Assembly: GCF_020544405.1 (NCBI RefSeq)
Contig: NZ_CP065410.1
Span: 1,240,001 to 1,304,000 of the forward strand
DNA from: Pseudomonas sp. IAC-BECa141
Lineage (GTDB): Bacteria > Pseudomonadota > Gammaproteobacteria > Pseudomonadales > Pseudomonadaceae
Direction: 5' to 3'
Length of the DNA stretch: 64,000 nucleotides
Part shown: in pieces, positions 27,177 to 37,797 of the stretch
Position numbering within the stretch: position 1 is the first letter of the stretch
How the letters are laid out: each line of letters starts with the position of its first letter
Position numbers and translations under genes: made by a program
Notes under the pieces: generated by a model
The model's database searches: none
Told to the model about the DNA's origin: nothing
Seen by the model: the letters and a program-made list of their open reading frames with translations, nothing else

Positions 27177-27982
27177 TGCTTAAACAACGCATCATCACTG
27201 CACTGATTCTGCTGCCGATCGCTCTGGGCGGATTTTTTCTGCTCGAAGGCTCCGGTTTTGCCCTGTTCATCGGTCTGGTCGTGAGCCTGGGCGCCTGGGA
27301 ATGGGCGCGTCTGGCCGGCTTCACTGCGCAGGCATTTCGTGTCGGCTACGCCGCGGTGGTCGCGCTGATGCTGTTCGTCATGTACATCCTGCCGGGGCTG
27401 GCGCCCTGGGTGCTGGGCGCTTCGGTGATCTGGTGGGCACTGGCAACATGGCTGGTGCTGACGTACCCGCGTTCCAGCGAGCGCTGGTCCAGTGCCGCCA
27501 GCAAACTGGTGATCGGATTGCTGATTCTGTTGCCCGCCTGGCAAGGGCTGGTGCAGATCAAGCAATACCCGCTCGGCAACTGGCTGATCATGGCCGTGAT
27601 GGTACTGGTCTGGGGCGCTGACATCGGGGCGTATTTCTCCGGTCGCGCGTTCGGCAAGCGCAAGCTGGCGCCACAAGTCAGTCCCGGCAAAAGCTGGGAG
27701 GGCGTGTATGGCGGTCTGGCGCTGAGTCTGGTCATCACCACCCTGGTCGCGCTGTTCCGTGACTGGACGGTAGCGCAACTGTTCAAGGGCTTGATCGGTG
27801 CTGCGGTGATTGTCTTCATCTCGGTGGTGGGCGACCTCACCGAAAGCATGTTCAAGCGTCAGTCCGGCATCAAGGACAGCAGCAATCTGCTGCCTGGCCA
27901 TGGTGGCGTGCTGGACCGCATCGACAGTCTGACGGCGGCGATACCGGTGTTCGCGGTGCTGTTGTGGATGGCGGCGTCGTGA
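27176..27982 (+). CDS. cdsA: Phosphatidate cytidylyltransferase
   Basis: A 268-residue inner-membrane enzyme that makes CDP-diacylglycerol from phosphatidic acid and CTP. About eight membrane helices, and the CdsA signature near the C-terminus: [19 protein letters not shown], then [14 protein letters not shown] with catalytic acidic residues. Overlaps uppS by 1 nt and dxr by 4 nt. Confidence 0.97.
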   Translation: MLKQRIITALILLPIALGGFFLLEGSGFALFIGLVVSLGAWEWARLAGFTAQAFRVGYAAVVALMLFVMYILPGLAPWVLGASVIWWALATWLVLTYPRSSERWSSAASKLVIGLLILLPAWQGLVQIKQYPLGNWLIMAVMVLVWGADIGAYFSGRAFGKRKLAPQVSPGKSWEGVYGGLALSLVITTLVALFRDWTVAQLFKGLIGAAVIVFISVVGDLTESMFKRQSGIKDSSNLLPGHGGVLDRIDSLTAAIPVFAVLLWMAAS

Positions 27983-29169
27983 GTCGCCCGCAGCAGATTA
28001 CAGTCCTGGGTGCGACCGGTTCGATCGGTCTGAGCACCCTGGATGTCATCGCCCGGCATCCGGAGCGTTATCAGGCTTTCGCCCTGAGCGGTTTTACCCG
28101 CCTGAGCGAACTGTTTGCCCTGTGTGTTCGCCATCTCCCGAAATATGCAGTAGTGCCGGAAGCCGGCGCTGCTCGTAATCTTCAGGACGATTTGCATGCG
28201 GCGGGCCTGTCGACGCAAGTACTGGTCGGTGAGGAAGGCCTGTGTCAGGTCGCTGCCGCGCCGGAAGTGGATGCCGTCATGGCCGCCATCGTCGGTGCTG
28301 CCGGTCTGCGCCCGACTCTGGCGGCTGTCGAGGCAGGCAAGAAAATTCTTCTGGCCAACAAGGAAGCGCTGGTCATGTCCGGCGCCTTGTTCATGCAGGC
28401 GGTGCGCAAAAGCGGTTCGGTTCTGTTGCCGATCGACAGCGAGCACAACGCGATTTTTCAGTGCATGCCGCAGGACTTTGCTCGCGGGCTGAGTAACGTT
28501 GGAGTCCGTCGGATTTTGCTGACGGCCTCTGGTGGCCCTTTCCGGCAGACGCCGATGGCCGAGCTGGCGCATGTTTCACCCGATCAGGCGTGTGCGCACC
28601 CGAACTGGTCGATGGGGCGCAAGATCTCGGTGGATTCGGCCAGCATGATGAACAAAGGGCTCGAGTTGATCGAGGCCTGCTGGTTGTTCGATGCCAAGCC
28701 TTCGCAAGTCGAGGTGGTGATTCATCCGCAGAGCGTGATTCATTCGCTGGTCGATTATGTGGACGGTTCGGTGTTGGCGCAGTTGGGTAACCCCGATATG
28801 CGCACTCCGATTGCCAACGCCCTGGCCTGGCCTGAGCGCATTGATTCGGGCGTGGCGCCGCTGGATCTGTTCGCTGTTGCCCGCCTGGATTTCGAAGCTC
28901 CCGACGAAGAGCGCTTTCCGTGCCTGCGTCTGGCGCGCCAGGCTGCCGAGGCTGGAAACAGCGCCCCGGCCATGCTCAATGCGGCGAATGAAGTGGCGGT
29001 TGCCGCGTTTCTCGACGGACGGGTTCGCTATCTGGAAATCGCGAGTATCATCGAGGAAGTCTTGAATCTCGAGCCGGTAGTGGCGTTGAACGATCTCGAT
29101 GCGGTGTTTACCGCGGACGCGACTGCCAGGGCATTGGCCGGGCAGTGGTTGAAGCGTCACGACCGATAG
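27979..29169 (+). CDS. dxr: 1-deoxy-D-xylulose 5-phosphate reductoisomerase
   Basis: A 396-residue NADPH enzyme that makes MEP in the non-mevalonate isoprenoid pathway. The NADPH-binding motif [14 protein letters not shown] is N-terminal, and [12 protein letters not shown] plus ASGGPFR carry substrate and metal residues. I take GTG 27979 as the start (overlapping the cdsA TGA); the ATG at 27964 would add five residues (MDGGV) and cannot be fully excluded. ispD and ispF of this pathway are at 48.5 and 52.3 kb. Confidence 0.96.
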   Translation: MSRPQQITVLGATGSIGLSTLDVIARHPERYQAFALSGFTRLSELFALCVRHLPKYAVVPEAGAARNLQDDLHAAGLSTQVLVGEEGLCQVAAAPEVDAVMAAIVGAAGLRPTLAAVEAGKKILLANKEALVMSGALFMQAVRKSGSVLLPIDSEHNAIFQCMPQDFARGLSNVGVRRILLTASGGPFRQTPMAELAHVSPDQACAHPNWSMGRKISVDSASMMNKGLELIEACWLFDAKPSQVEVVIHPQSVIHSLVDYVDGSVLAQLGNPDMRTPIANALAWPERIDSGVAPLDLFAVARLDFEAPDEERFPCLRLARQAAEAGNSAPAMLNAANEVAVAAFLDGRVRYLEIASIIEEVLNLEPVVALNDLDAVFTADATARALAGQWLKRHDR

Positions 29170-29222
29170 GTCTTGCAACACATGGCTTCACGCGGCACTG
29201 GACAGGATTGCGGAGAAAGTAG

Positions 29223-30574
29223 ATGAGCGCGCTCTATATGATTGCCGGCACCCTGATCGCTCTGGGTGTGCTGGTCACCTTTCACGAATTCGGCCATTTC
29301 TGGGTCGCGCGTCGCTGTGGCGTCAAGGTTCTGCGTTTTTCCGTGGGCTTCGGCATGCCGCTGTTGCGCTGGCATGACAAGCAGGGCACCGAATTTGTGG
29401 TTGCGGCCATTCCGCTGGGTGGCTACGTCAAGATGCTCGATGAGCGCGAAGGCGAAGTGCCGGCCGATCAGCTTCATCAGTCATTCAATCGCAAGTCTGT
29501 TCGTCAGCGCATCGCCATTGTTGCGGCCGGCCCTGTGGCCAACTTTCTACTCGCGCTGGTGTTCTTCTGGGTGCTGGCCATGCTCGGCAGCGAACAGATT
29601 CGCCCGGTCATCGGTTCGGTGGAGCCGGGCAGCATCGCCGCAACGGCCGGGCTGAGCGCGGGACAGGAAATCGTCGCGATCGACGGTGAACCAACCTCGG
29701 GCTGGGCTGCAGTCAACCTGCAATTGGTGCGCCGACTGGGGGAGAGCGGTTCTCTGCAATTGCTGGTGCGCGATCAGGGTTCCACGGCGGATTCGCCTCG
29801 GGTGCTGGCACTTGATAAATGGCTCAAGGGGGCTGATGAGCCGGATCCTATTCGCTCCCTCGGTATTCGCCCTTGGCGCCCGGCCTTGCCGCCGGTGCTG
29901 GCCGAACTCGATCCGAAAGGCCCGGCCCAGGCGGCCGGACTGAAAACCGGTGATCGTCTGCTGACGCTCGATGGCAAGGCGCTGGATGACTGGCAACAGG
30001 TGGTCGACACCGTTCGTACGCGTCCTGATACCAAAATCGTGCTGCGCGTAGAGCGTGACGGTGTTCAAATCGACGTCCCTGTGACACTGGCCGCGCGTGG
30101 CGATAAAAAGTCGCCAAGCGGTTACCTGGGGGCAGGTGTGAAGGCTGTCGACTGGCCGCCGGAGATGATCCGCGAGGTCAGTTACGGGCCTTTGGCAGCG
30201 ATTGGCGAGGGTGCCCGTCGTACCTGGACCATGAGCGTCCTGACGCTGGATTCACTGAAGAAAATGCTCTTCGGCGAGCTCTCGGTAAAAACTTGAGTGG
30301 ACCGATAACCATTGCTAAAGTGGCGGGCGCTTCTGCCCAGTCGGGCGTCGCTGATTTCCTGAATTTCCTTGCTTATCTGAGTATTAGCCTGGGGGTTCTG
30401 AATTTGCTGCCCATTCCTGTACTGGATGGGGGGCATTTGTTGTTTTATCTGATCGAGTGGGCGCGTGGTCGTCCCTTGTCGGATCGGGTGCAAGGTTGGG
30501 GGATACAGATCGGTATCAGCTTGGTGGTCGGAGTGATGTTGCTTGCTCTGGTCAACGATCTGGGTCGACTGTAA
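29223..30574 (+). pseudogene. rseP: Site-2 protease RseP, interrupted by a -1 frameshift (probable sequencing error)
   Basis: RseP is the inner-membrane zinc protease that cleaves anti-sigma factor (MucA in Pseudomonas) to release AlgU. The first part (29223-30296) has the HEFGHFW zinc motif near residue 22 and two PDZ domains, then stops early after FGELSVKT. The remainder continues in another frame from about 30293 (LSGPITIAKVAGAS ... LLPIPVLDGGHLLFYL, the second metal motif) to 30574. Adding one A to the A5 run at 30287-30291 restores VKNLSGPITIA and a 450-residue protein of normal length. No other damage is seen. Either a base-calling error or a recent mutation. Confidence 0.9.
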
Positions 30575-30594
30575 CGCTTCGCTGAATTGCGAAT

Positions 30595-30620
30595 CTGCCG
30601 CATTTTGCGGCAGTTTGTTT
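30595..30620 (+). terminator. Terminator/attenuator between rseP and bamA
   Basis: CTGCCGC-ATTTT-GCGGCAG stem then TTTGTTT, 28 nt before the bamA start. May reduce read-through into bamA. Confidence 0.75.
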
Positions 30621-30648
30621 ATTGCCAGTTGGAATAAGAAAGGACTTC

Positions 30649-33024
30649 ATGAAACGTCTGCTGCTAACTGCGGTTCTCACCGTATTGATGATCGCCGAAG
30701 TTCACGCCGAGTCCTTCACTATCTCTGATATTCGCGTCAATGGCCTCCAGCGGGTCTCCGCGGGTAGCGTCTTTGGTGCCTTGCCGTTGAACGTCGGCGA
30801 GCAGGCGGATGATCGTCGCCTGGTGGAATCCACTCGTGCGTTGTTCAAAACCGGTTTCTTTCAAGATATCCAGCTGGGCCGCGAAGGCAACGTTCTGGTG
30901 ATCACTGTCGTCGAGCGTCCCTCGGTCGCCAGTATCGAGATCGAAGGCAACAAGGCGATCTCCACCGAAGACCTGATGAAGGGCCTCAAACAATCCGGTC
31001 TGGCCGAAGGCGAAATCTTCCAGCGCGCGACCCTCGAAGGTGTTCGTAACGAGCTGCAACGTCAATATGTTGCGCAAGGTCGTTACTCGGCTACCGTCGA
31101 TACAGAAGTGGTCTCGCAGCCGCGCAACCGTGTCGGTCTGAAAGTGAAGATCAACGAAGGCACCGTCGCAGCCATTCAGCACATCAACGTGGTAGGCAAC
31201 ACGGTTTTCCCCGAGGAAGACCTGACCGACCTGTTCGAACTGAAAACCACCAACTGGCTGTCGTTCTTCAAGAACGACGACAAGTACGCCCGTGAAAAGC
31301 TGTCCGGTGACCTGGAGCGTCTGCGCTCCTACTACCTGGACCGCGGCTATATCAACATGGATATCGCTTCGACCCAGGTGTCGATCACCCCGGACAAGAA
31401 GCACGTCTACATCACCGTCAACGTTAACGAAGGCGAAAAGTACACCGTTCGTGACGTCAAACTCAGCGGTGACCTGAAAGTCCCTGAAGACCAAGTCAAG
31501 TCGCTCTTGCTGGTGCAGAAAGGTCAGGTGTTCTCGCGCAAGCTGATGACCACCACGTCCGAACTGATCACCCGTCGTCTGGGTAACGAGGGTTACACCT
31601 TCGCCAACGTCAACGGCGTGCCACAACCGCACGACGAAGATCACACCGTCGATATCCTGTTTGCTGTCGATCCGGGCAAGCGTGCCTACGTCAACCGCAT
31701 CAATTTCCGTGGCAATACCAAGTCCGAGGACGAGGTGCTGCGTCGTGAAATGCGTCAGATGGAAGGTGGCTGGGCTTCGACCTACCTGATCGACCAGTCC
31801 AAGACTCGTCTGGAGCGTCTGGGCTTCTTTAAAGAAGTCAACGTTGAGACCCCGGCCGTGCCAAGTGTCGACGACCAGGTTGACGTGAACTACAGCGTTG
31901 AAGAACAGGCTTCCGGTTCGATCACCGCCAGCGTCGGTTTCGCCCAGAGCGCCGGTCTGATCCTCGGTGGTTCGATCACCCAGAACAACTTCCTCGGTAC
32001 TGGTAACCGTGTGAGCGTGGGCCTGACCCGCAGCGAATACCAGAGCCGCTACAACTTCGGCTACGTTGACCCCTACTGGACCGCCGATGGCGTGAGCCTG
32101 GGTTACAACGCGTTCTACCGCACCACCGACTACAAAGACCTCGACGTCGACGTAGCGAGCTATGCGGTAGACAGCCTGGGTGCCGGCGTGAACGTGGGCT
32201 ACCCGATCAGCGAGACTTCGCGTCTGACCTTCGGTCTGTCCGCTCAGCAGGACGAGATCAAGACCGGTACCTACACCGTTGACGAGATTTTCGACTTCGT
32301 TAACAAGGAAGGCGACAAGTACCTGAACTTCAAGGCTTCGGCCGGCTGGTCCGAATCCACATTGAACAAGGGTGTGCTGCCGACTCGCGGTCGTTCCCAG
32401 AGCCTGACGCTGGAAACCACCATTCCAGGCAGCGATCTGTCGTTCTACAAACTTGATTACCGTGGCCAGCTGTTCCAGCCGATCAGCGAAAACTACACCC
32501 TGCGTCTACACACCGAACTGGGTTATGGCGACGGTTACGGTTCGACCGACGGCTTGCCGTTCTATGAAAACTACTATGCTGGTGGTTTCAACTCGGTCCG
32601 TGGTTTCAAAGACAGCACCCTTGGCCCGCGAAGCACGCCAAGTACGGGTAGTAACCCAGGCACCCTGAGAGACCCGGACCAGGATCCGCTGCCGTTCGGT
32701 GGTAACGTCCTGATCCAGGGCGGTGTTGAAGTTCTGTTCCCGCTGCCGTTCGTCAAGGATCAGCGTTCCCTGCGTACTTCGGTATTCTGGGATGTCGGTA
32801 ACGTATTCGACTCCAAGTGTTCCGATACTACGAACGCCAACGGTACGAAATCGAACACCCAATGCAACGACATCAGTCTGAGCAACATGGCCAGTTCCGT
32901 CGGTGTCGGCGTAACCTGGGTCACCGCACTGGGCCCGCTGAGTTTTGCACTGGCGATGCCGATCAAGAAACCGGATGACGCTGAAACTCAAGTGTTCCAA
33001 TTCTCCCTCGGCCAGACGTTCTAA
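30649..33024 (+). CDS. bamA: Outer membrane protein assembly factor BamA
   Basis: A 791-residue Omp85 protein, the core of the machine that inserts beta-barrels in the outer membrane. A signal peptide (MKRLLLTAVLTVLMIAEVHA) precedes five POTRA domains (~22-420) and a 16-strand barrel whose last residues, FSLGQTF, carry the terminal aromatic. VRGF (in FNSVRGFKDSTLG) is the conserved loop-6 motif. Start ATG 30649 follows AAAGGA; a TTG at 30622 is rejected because it would bury the signal peptide. Followed by skp. Confidence 0.98.
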   Translation: MKRLLLTAVLTVLMIAEVHAESFTISDIRVNGLQRVSAGSVFGALPLNVGEQADDRRLVESTRALFKTGFFQDIQLGREGNVLVITVVERPSVASIEIEGNKAISTEDLMKGLKQSGLAEGEIFQRATLEGVRNELQRQYVAQGRYSATVDTEVVSQPRNRVGLKVKINEGTVAAIQHINVVGNTVFPEEDLTDLFELKTTNWLSFFKNDDKYAREKLSGDLERLRSYYLDRGYINMDIASTQVSITPDKKHVYITVNVNEGEKYTVRDVKLSGDLKVPEDQVKSLLLVQKGQVFSRKLMTTTSELITRRLGNEGYTFANVNGVPQPHDEDHTVDILFAVDPGKRAYVNRINFRGNTKSEDEVLRREMRQMEGGWASTYLIDQSKTRLERLGFFKEVNVETPAVPSVDDQVDVNYSVEEQASGSITASVGFAQSAGLILGGSITQNNFLGTGNRVSVGLTRSEYQSRYNFGYVDPYWTADGVSLGYNAFYRTTDYKDLDVDVASYAVDSLGAGVNVGYPISETSRLTFGLSAQQDEIKTGTYTVDEIFDFVNKEGDKYLNFKASAGWSESTLNKGVLPTRGRSQSLTLETTIPGSDLSFYKLDYRGQLFQPISENYTLRLHTELGYGDGYGSTDGLPFYENYYAGGFNSVRGFKDSTLGPRSTPSTGSNPGTLRDPDQDPLPFGGNVLIQGGVEVLFPLPFVKDQRSLRTSVFWDVGNVFDSKCSDTTNANGTKSNTQCNDISLSNMASSVGVGVTWVTALGPLSFALAMPIKKPDDAETQVFQFSLGQTF

Positions 33025-33069
33025 GCGTCTGACCCAAGACAACGACAATGGATTTTGTAGGAGTGCATC

Positions 33070-33573
33070 GTGCGTAAGTTGACTCAATTGGTTCTCCTGG
33101 CCTCCGTACTGGTGGCAGGCCCGGCATTTGCCGACATGAAAATCGCCGTTCTGAACTATCAGATGGCTCTGCTGGAATCCGACGCGGCCAAGAAATACGC
33201 CGTGGATGCCGAGAAGAAATTCGGTCCGCAACTGACCAAGCTCAAGACCCTGGAGAGCAGCGCCAAGGGCATTCAGGACCGTCTGATGGCCGGTGGCGAC
33301 AAGATGCAGCAAGGCGAGCGCGAGCGTCTGGAGCTCGAGTTCAAGCAAAAGGCCCGTGACTTCCAGTTCCAGTCCAAGGAACTGAACGAAGCCAAGGCTG
33401 TTGCCGACCGCGAAATGCTCAAGCAACTGAAGCCGAAACTGGATAGCGCAGTGGAAGAAGTCATCAAGAAAGGTGGTTTTGACCTGGTGTTCGAGCGTGG
33501 CGCAGTCATCGATGTCAAACCTCAGTACGACATCACGCGCCAGGTTATCGAGCGCATGAATCAGCTGAAGTAA
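33070..33573 (+). CDS. skp: Periplasmic chaperone Skp/OmpH family
   Basis: A 167-residue periplasmic chaperone for unfolded outer membrane proteins. Signal peptide with cleavage after GPAFA; the mature part starts DMKIAVLNYQMALLES and then forms a long charged coiled coil, as in the trimeric 'tentacles' of Skp. Start is GTG 33070 after TAGGAG. Between bamA, whose clients it carries, and lpxD, 3 nt downstream. Confidence 0.95.
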   Translation: MRKLTQLVLLASVLVAGPAFADMKIAVLNYQMALLESDAAKKYAVDAEKKFGPQLTKLKTLESSAKGIQDRLMAGGDKMQQGERERLELEFKQKARDFQFQSKELNEAKAVADREMLKQLKPKLDSAVEEVIKKGGFDLVFERGAVIDVKPQYDITRQVIERMNQLK

Positions 33574-33576
33574 CCC

Positions 33577-34631
33577 ATGACCGTGACCATCAAGCTCGGC
33601 CAGTTGGCCGAGCTCCTCGGCGCTACCCTGACTGGCGACCCCGAGAAGCAAATTACTGGGCTAGCCACCTTGCAGGAGGCTGGCCCAGCTCAGTTGAGCT
33701 TTCTGGCAAACCCCCAATACCGTAAATACCTGGCTAACTCGCAAGCTGCGGCCCTGTTGCTCAAGGCTGCCGACGCCGAAAGTTATGCCGGTGATGCGCT
33801 GGTGGTGCCGGATCCTTATCTGGCTTACGCACGCATTTCCCATTTGTTCGATCCGAAGCCCAAGGCAACTGCCGGCGTTCATCCGACGGCGGTGATTGCC
33901 GAGGATGCCGTGGTCGATCCGAGCGCCAGTATCGGTCCCTTCGTGGTGATCGAGTCCGGTGCGCGAATCGGCGCAGACGTAACGCTCGGTGCGCATTGCG
34001 TCGTCGGTGCCCGCAGTGAAATCGGTGAGGGCGGCTGGCTGGCACCGCGGGTCACGCTGTATCACGATGTGCGGATCGGCAAGCGGGTGGTGATCCAGTC
34101 CGGTGCCGTGCTCGGCGGTGAAGGCTTCGGCTTTGCCAACGAGAAGGGCATCTGGCAGAAAATCGCCCAGATCGGTGGCGTGACCATCGGTGACGATGTG
34201 GAGATCGGCGTGAATACCGCCATCGACCGCGGCGCACTGGCCGATACCGTGATCGGCAATGGTGTGAAGCTCGACAACCAGATTCAGATCGCCCACAACG
34301 TGCAGGTCGGTGACCACACCGCCATGGCCGCGTGCGTGGGGATTTCCGGCAGCACCAAGATCGGCAAGCACTGCATGCTCGCCGGGGGGTTGGCCTGGTA
34401 GGGCACATCGATATTTGCGACAACGTATTCCTGACCGGAATGACCATGGTGACCCACTCGATTACCGAGCCGGGTGCCTACTCTTCCGGCACAGCTATGC
34501 AACCTGCGGCCGAATGGCGCAAAAGCGCGGCCCGTATTCGTCAGCTCGATGACATCGCGCGACGTTTGAAACAGCTGGAAAAGCGGTCCGGGGAAGTGAC
34601 CCCTGACGGTAATGCTTCATCTGAAGGCTGA
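33577..34631 (+). pseudogene. lpxD: UDP-3-O-acyl-glucosamine N-acyltransferase LpxD, interrupted by a -1 frameshift (probable sequencing error)
   Basis: LpxD adds the N-linked 3-hydroxyacyl chain in lipid A synthesis. Frame 1 (33577-34401) covers the N-terminal domain and most of the left-handed beta-helix (hexapeptides such as [17 protein letters not shown]; catalytic His in [10 protein letters not shown]), then stops after LAGGLAW. The rest ([20 protein letters not shown] ... C-terminal helix) follows in another frame to 34631. One extra G in the G6 run at 34384-34389 restores [13 protein letters not shown] and a 351-residue protein of normal length. Essential in most Gram-negatives, so an error is likely. 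Confidence 0.9.
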
Positions 34632-34736
34632 TACCATTTCCATATCAAGTGTGCACAGCCTCTGGACTGCCTCCTTGATTTGCTAGAGGAGTGCGCGTCA
34701 GTCGCGCTCCCAATCTTTACATAGGCTTCCCCCGAA

Positions 34737-35177
34737 ATGATGGACATCAACGAGATTCGCGAATACCTGCCTCACCGTTACCCGTTCCTGCTGGTGGACC
34801 GGGTAGTGGAGCTGGATACGGAAGGCAAGCGCATTCGCGCCTACAAGAATGTCAGCATCAACGAACCGTTCTTCAATGGTCACTTCCCTGCGCACCCGAT
34901 CATGCCGGGCGTGCTGATCATCGAAGCCATGGCTCAGGCTGCCGGGATCCTTGGTTTCAAGATGCTTGACGTGAAACCCGCCGACGGCACCCTCTACTAC
35001 TTCGTCGGTTCCGACAAACTGCGCTTCCGCCAGCCAGTGCTGCCGGGCGATCAGTTGATCCTCGAAGCCAAGTTCATCAGTTGCAAGCGTCAGATCTGGA
35101 AGTTCGAATGCCAGGCTTCGGTCGATGGCAAGCCGGTCTGCTCGGCTGAAATCATCTGTGCGGAACGCAAGCTATGA
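34737..35177 (+). CDS. fabZ: 3-hydroxyacyl-[ACP] dehydratase FabZ
   Basis: A 146-residue hot-dog-fold enzyme that dehydrates 3-hydroxyacyl-ACP in fatty acid elongation. The catalytic His is in [13 protein letters not shown] and the Glu in [10 protein letters not shown]. Either of two ATGs at 34737/34740 may be used. It overlaps lpxA by ATGA; placing fabZ among lpx genes balances 3-hydroxyacyl-ACP between phospholipid and lipid A. Confidence 0.97.
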   Translation: MMDINEIREYLPHRYPFLLVDRVVELDTEGKRIRAYKNVSINEPFFNGHFPAHPIMPGVLIIEAMAQAAGILGFKMLDVKPADGTLYYFVGSDKLRFRQPVLPGDQLILEAKFISCKRQIWKFECQASVDGKPVCSAEIICAERKL

Positions 35178-35950
35178 GTTTGATTGACCCTCGCGCAATC
35201 ATCGATCCGTCGGCCGTCCTGGCTGATGGCGTCGAGGTCGGCCCGTGGTCGATCATCGGTGCAGGTGTGGAAATCGGCGAGGGAACGGTCATCGGGCCAC
35301 ACGTGATCCTCAAAGGTCCGACCCGTATCGGCAAGCACAACCGCATCTACCAGTTTTCCTCGGTAGGCGAAGACACGCCGGACCTGAAATACAAGGGCGA
35401 AGAAACCCGCCTGGTGATTGGTGACCACAACGTCATCCGCGAAGGCGTGACGATTCACCGTGGCACCGTTCAGGATCGGTCCGAAACGACCCTGGGCGAT
35501 CACAACCTGATCATGGCCTATGCCCACATCGGCCATGACAGCGTCATCGGCAATCATTGCATCCTGGTCAACAACACCGCGCTGGCCGGCCATGTGCACG
35601 TCGCTGACTGGGCGATTCTGTCCGGTTTCACCCTGGTGCATCAGTATTGCCATATCGGCGCCCACAGCTTTTCCGGCATGGGCACTGCGATCGGCAAGGA
35701 TGTACCAGCGTTCGTCACCGTATTCGGCAACCCGGCCGAAGCGCGCAGCATGAACTTCGAGGGCATGCGCCGTCGCGGTTTCAGCGAAGACGCCATTCAC
35801 GCTCTGCGCCGCGCATACAAAACGGTGTATCGCCAGGGTCTGACAGTCGAACAGGCGCTGGCCGAACTGGCCGAACCCTCTGCCCAGTTCCCGGAAGTCG
35901 CGATGTTCCGTGACTCCATCCAGTCGTCGACTCGCGGCATCACCCGCTGA
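35174..35950 (+). CDS. lpxA: UDP-N-acetylglucosamine O-acyltransferase
   Basis: A 258-residue trimeric left-handed beta-helix enzyme that carries out the first step of lipid A synthesis. Hexapeptide repeats begin at once ([20 protein letters not shown]); the catalytic His is in [15 protein letters not shown]-terminal helical domain follows. Coupled to fabZ by a 4-nt overlap and 2 nt from lpxB. Confidence 0.98.
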   Translation: MSLIDPRAIIDPSAVLADGVEVGPWSIIGAGVEIGEGTVIGPHVILKGPTRIGKHNRIYQFSSVGEDTPDLKYKGEETRLVIGDHNVIREGVTIHRGTVQDRSETTLGDHNLIMAYAHIGHDSVIGNHCILVNNTALAGHVHVADWAILSGFTLVHQYCHIGAHSFSGMGTAIGKDVPAFVTVFGNPAEARSMNFEGMRRRGFSEDAIHALRRAYKTVYRQGLTVEQALAELAEPSAQFPEVAMFRDSIQSSTRGITR

Positions 35951-35952
35951 CC

Positions 35953-37083
35953 ATGGCCAATCTGCGTATTGCGCTGGTGGCGGGGGAGGCTTCCGGTGAC
36001 ATTCTGGGCGCCGGGCTGATGCGCGCCCTCAAGGCACAGCATCCTGCGGTGGAGTTCATCGGTGTCGGCGGTCCGTTGATGCAGGCCGAGGGCCTGACCT
36101 CCTATTTTCCGATGGAGCGTTTGTCGGTCATGGGGCTGGTGGAAGTCCTGGGGCGGCTGCGTGAACTGCTCAAGCGCCGCAAGGACCTGATCGCGACGCT
36201 TATCGCTGAAAAACCGGATGTATTCATCGGCATCGATGCGCCGGACTTCAACCTCAATATCGAACTCAAGCTGCGTCAGGCCGGGATCAAGACCGTGCAC
36301 TACGTCAGCCCTTCGGTGTGGGCATGGCGGCAGAAGCGGGTCCTGAAGATCCGCGAAGGCTGCGACCTGATGCTCACGCTGCTGCCATTCGAAGCCAGAT
36401 TCTACGAAGAGAAGGGCGTACCGGTGCGGTTCGTCGGCCATACGCTGGCCGACACCATTCCACTGGAGGCCGATCGCAGTGCGGCGCGTGCCGAACTCGG
36501 TCTGCCGGACGGTCCGCTGGTGGCTTTGATGCCCGGCAGCCGGGGCGGCGAAGTCAGTCGTCTGGGTGCGCTGTTCCTCGATACCGCCCAACGTCTGCGT
36601 GCCATGCGTCCCGGCGTGCGTTTCGTCATACCGTGCGCCAACCCCGAGCGTCGTGCCCAGCTCGAAGAGCTGCTGGCCGGTCGCGATCTGCCGGTGACCC
36701 TGCTCGATGGCAAATCCCATCTGGCCCTGGCAGCTTGCAATGCGGTACTGATCGCGTCGGGTACGGCAACCCTGGAAGCGCTGCTGTACAAGCGTCCGAT
36801 GGTCGTGGCCTACCGGCTTGCACCCCTGACGTTCTGGATTCTCAAACGCATGGTCAAGAGTCCGTACGTGTCCCTGCCGAACCTGCTGGCTCAGCGATTG
36901 CTGGTCCCGGAATTGTTGCAGGATGATGCGACGGTCGAAGCGCTTGCCCAGACCCTGTCGCCGTTGATCGACGGTGGCGAAGAGCAGACTCGTGGCTTCG
37001 ACGAGATCCATCGCACTCTGCGCCTGGACGCTTCCAATCAGGCGGCTGACGCCGTTCTGAACCTGATCGGGCAAACACGATGA
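35953..37083 (+). CDS. lpxB: Lipid-A-disaccharide synthase
   Basis: A 376-residue GT19 enzyme that joins lipid X and UDP-2,3-diacylglucosamine. It starts with [16 protein letters not shown], the family hallmark, and has [14 protein letters not shown] and [10 protein letters not shown], which contact the nucleotide-sugar. It overlaps rnhB by 4 nt. Confidence 0.98.
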   Translation: MANLRIALVAGEASGDILGAGLMRALKAQHPAVEFIGVGGPLMQAEGLTSYFPMERLSVMGLVEVLGRLRELLKRRKDLIATLIAEKPDVFIGIDAPDFNLNIELKLRQAGIKTVHYVSPSVWAWRQKRVLKIREGCDLMLTLLPFEARFYEEKGVPVRFVGHTLADTIPLEADRSAARAELGLPDGPLVALMPGSRGGEVSRLGALFLDTAQRLRAMRPGVRFVIPCANPERRAQLEELLAGRDLPVTLLDGKSHLALAACNAVLIASGTATLEALLYKRPMVVAYRLAPLTFWILKRMVKSPYVSLPNLLAQRLLVPELLQDDATVEALAQTLSPLIDGGEEQTRGFDEIHRTLRLDASNQAADAVLNLIGQTR

Positions 37084-37721
37084 GCAAGACAAGCATGCAG
37101 ATGGGCCTGGATTTCACCTTGGTCGCCGAAGTCGAAGAACTGGTGGCCGGTGTCGATGAAGTCGGTCGCGGCCCGTTGTGCGGTGCGGTCGTCACGGCGG
37201 CGGTGATCCTCGACCCGAACCGCCCGATTCTCGGTCTCAACGACTCGAAAAAACTCACCGAAGCCAAGCGCGAAAAGCTCTACGACGAAATCTGCGAGAA
37301 GGCTTTGAGCTGGTGCATCGCCCGCGCCGAAGTCGAAGAGATCGACGAACTGAACATCCTTCATGCCACCATGCTGGCCATGCAGCGCGCGGTCGCCGGC
37401 CTGCACATCCAGCCGAAACTGGCGATGATCGATGGCAATCGCTGCCCGAAACTGCCGATGCGTTCCGAAGCGGTGGTCAAGGGCGACAGCAAGGTCCCGG
37501 CCATCGCCGCGGCCTCGATTCTGGCCAAGGTCAGCCGCGATCGCGAGATGACGGCGTTCGAATTGATCTATCCGGGTTACGGCATCGGTGGCCACAAAGG
37601 TTACCCGACGCCCGTTCATCTGGAAGCGCTGGTGCGTTTGGGGCCGACGCCGATTCATCGGCGTTCTTTTGCCCCGGTTCGGCAGGCTTATGAAGCGCTG
37701 GAAGGCCTGACGCCGGTTTAG
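37080..37721 (+). CDS. rnhB: Ribonuclease HII
   Basis: A 213-residue endonuclease that cuts RNA in RNA-DNA hybrids and at single ribonucleotides in DNA. Acidic active-site residues are in [14 protein letters not shown], and [10 protein letters not shown] and [12 protein letters not shown] follow. The last 12 residues exceed the usual core. Its ATG overlaps the lpxB stop. Confidence 0.97.
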   Translation: MSKTSMQMGLDFTLVAEVEELVAGVDEVGRGPLCGAVVTAAVILDPNRPILGLNDSKKLTEAKREKLYDEICEKALSWCIARAEVEEIDELNILHATMLAMQRAVAGLHIQPKLAMIDGNRCPKLPMRSEAVVKGDSKVPAIAAASILAKVSRDREMTAFELIYPGYGIGGHKGYPTPVHLEALVRLGPTPIHRRSFAPVRQAYEALEGLTPV

Positions 37722-37745
37722 CGGCGAGGCTGATGTTTTATTCGA

Positions 37746-37770
37746 GGCCCGGTACAATCCGGGCCTTGTT
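37746..37770 (+). terminator. Hairpin between rnhB and dnaE
   Basis: Perfect 7-bp GGCCCGG / CCGGGCC stem with loop TACAAT, then TTGTTGT. A weak terminator or attenuator; the loop also resembles a -10 box, so its role is open. Confidence 0.5.
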
Positions 37771-37797
37771 GTCTCTATGTAACTGGACAGGATCACT

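Noticed and set aside
30280..30300. Programmed frameshift in rseP
   Set aside because: The sequence GTA AAA ACT does not form a standard X XXY YYZ slippery heptamer in the right frame, and family members are read in one frame. A missing base is simpler, especially with the same event in lpxD.
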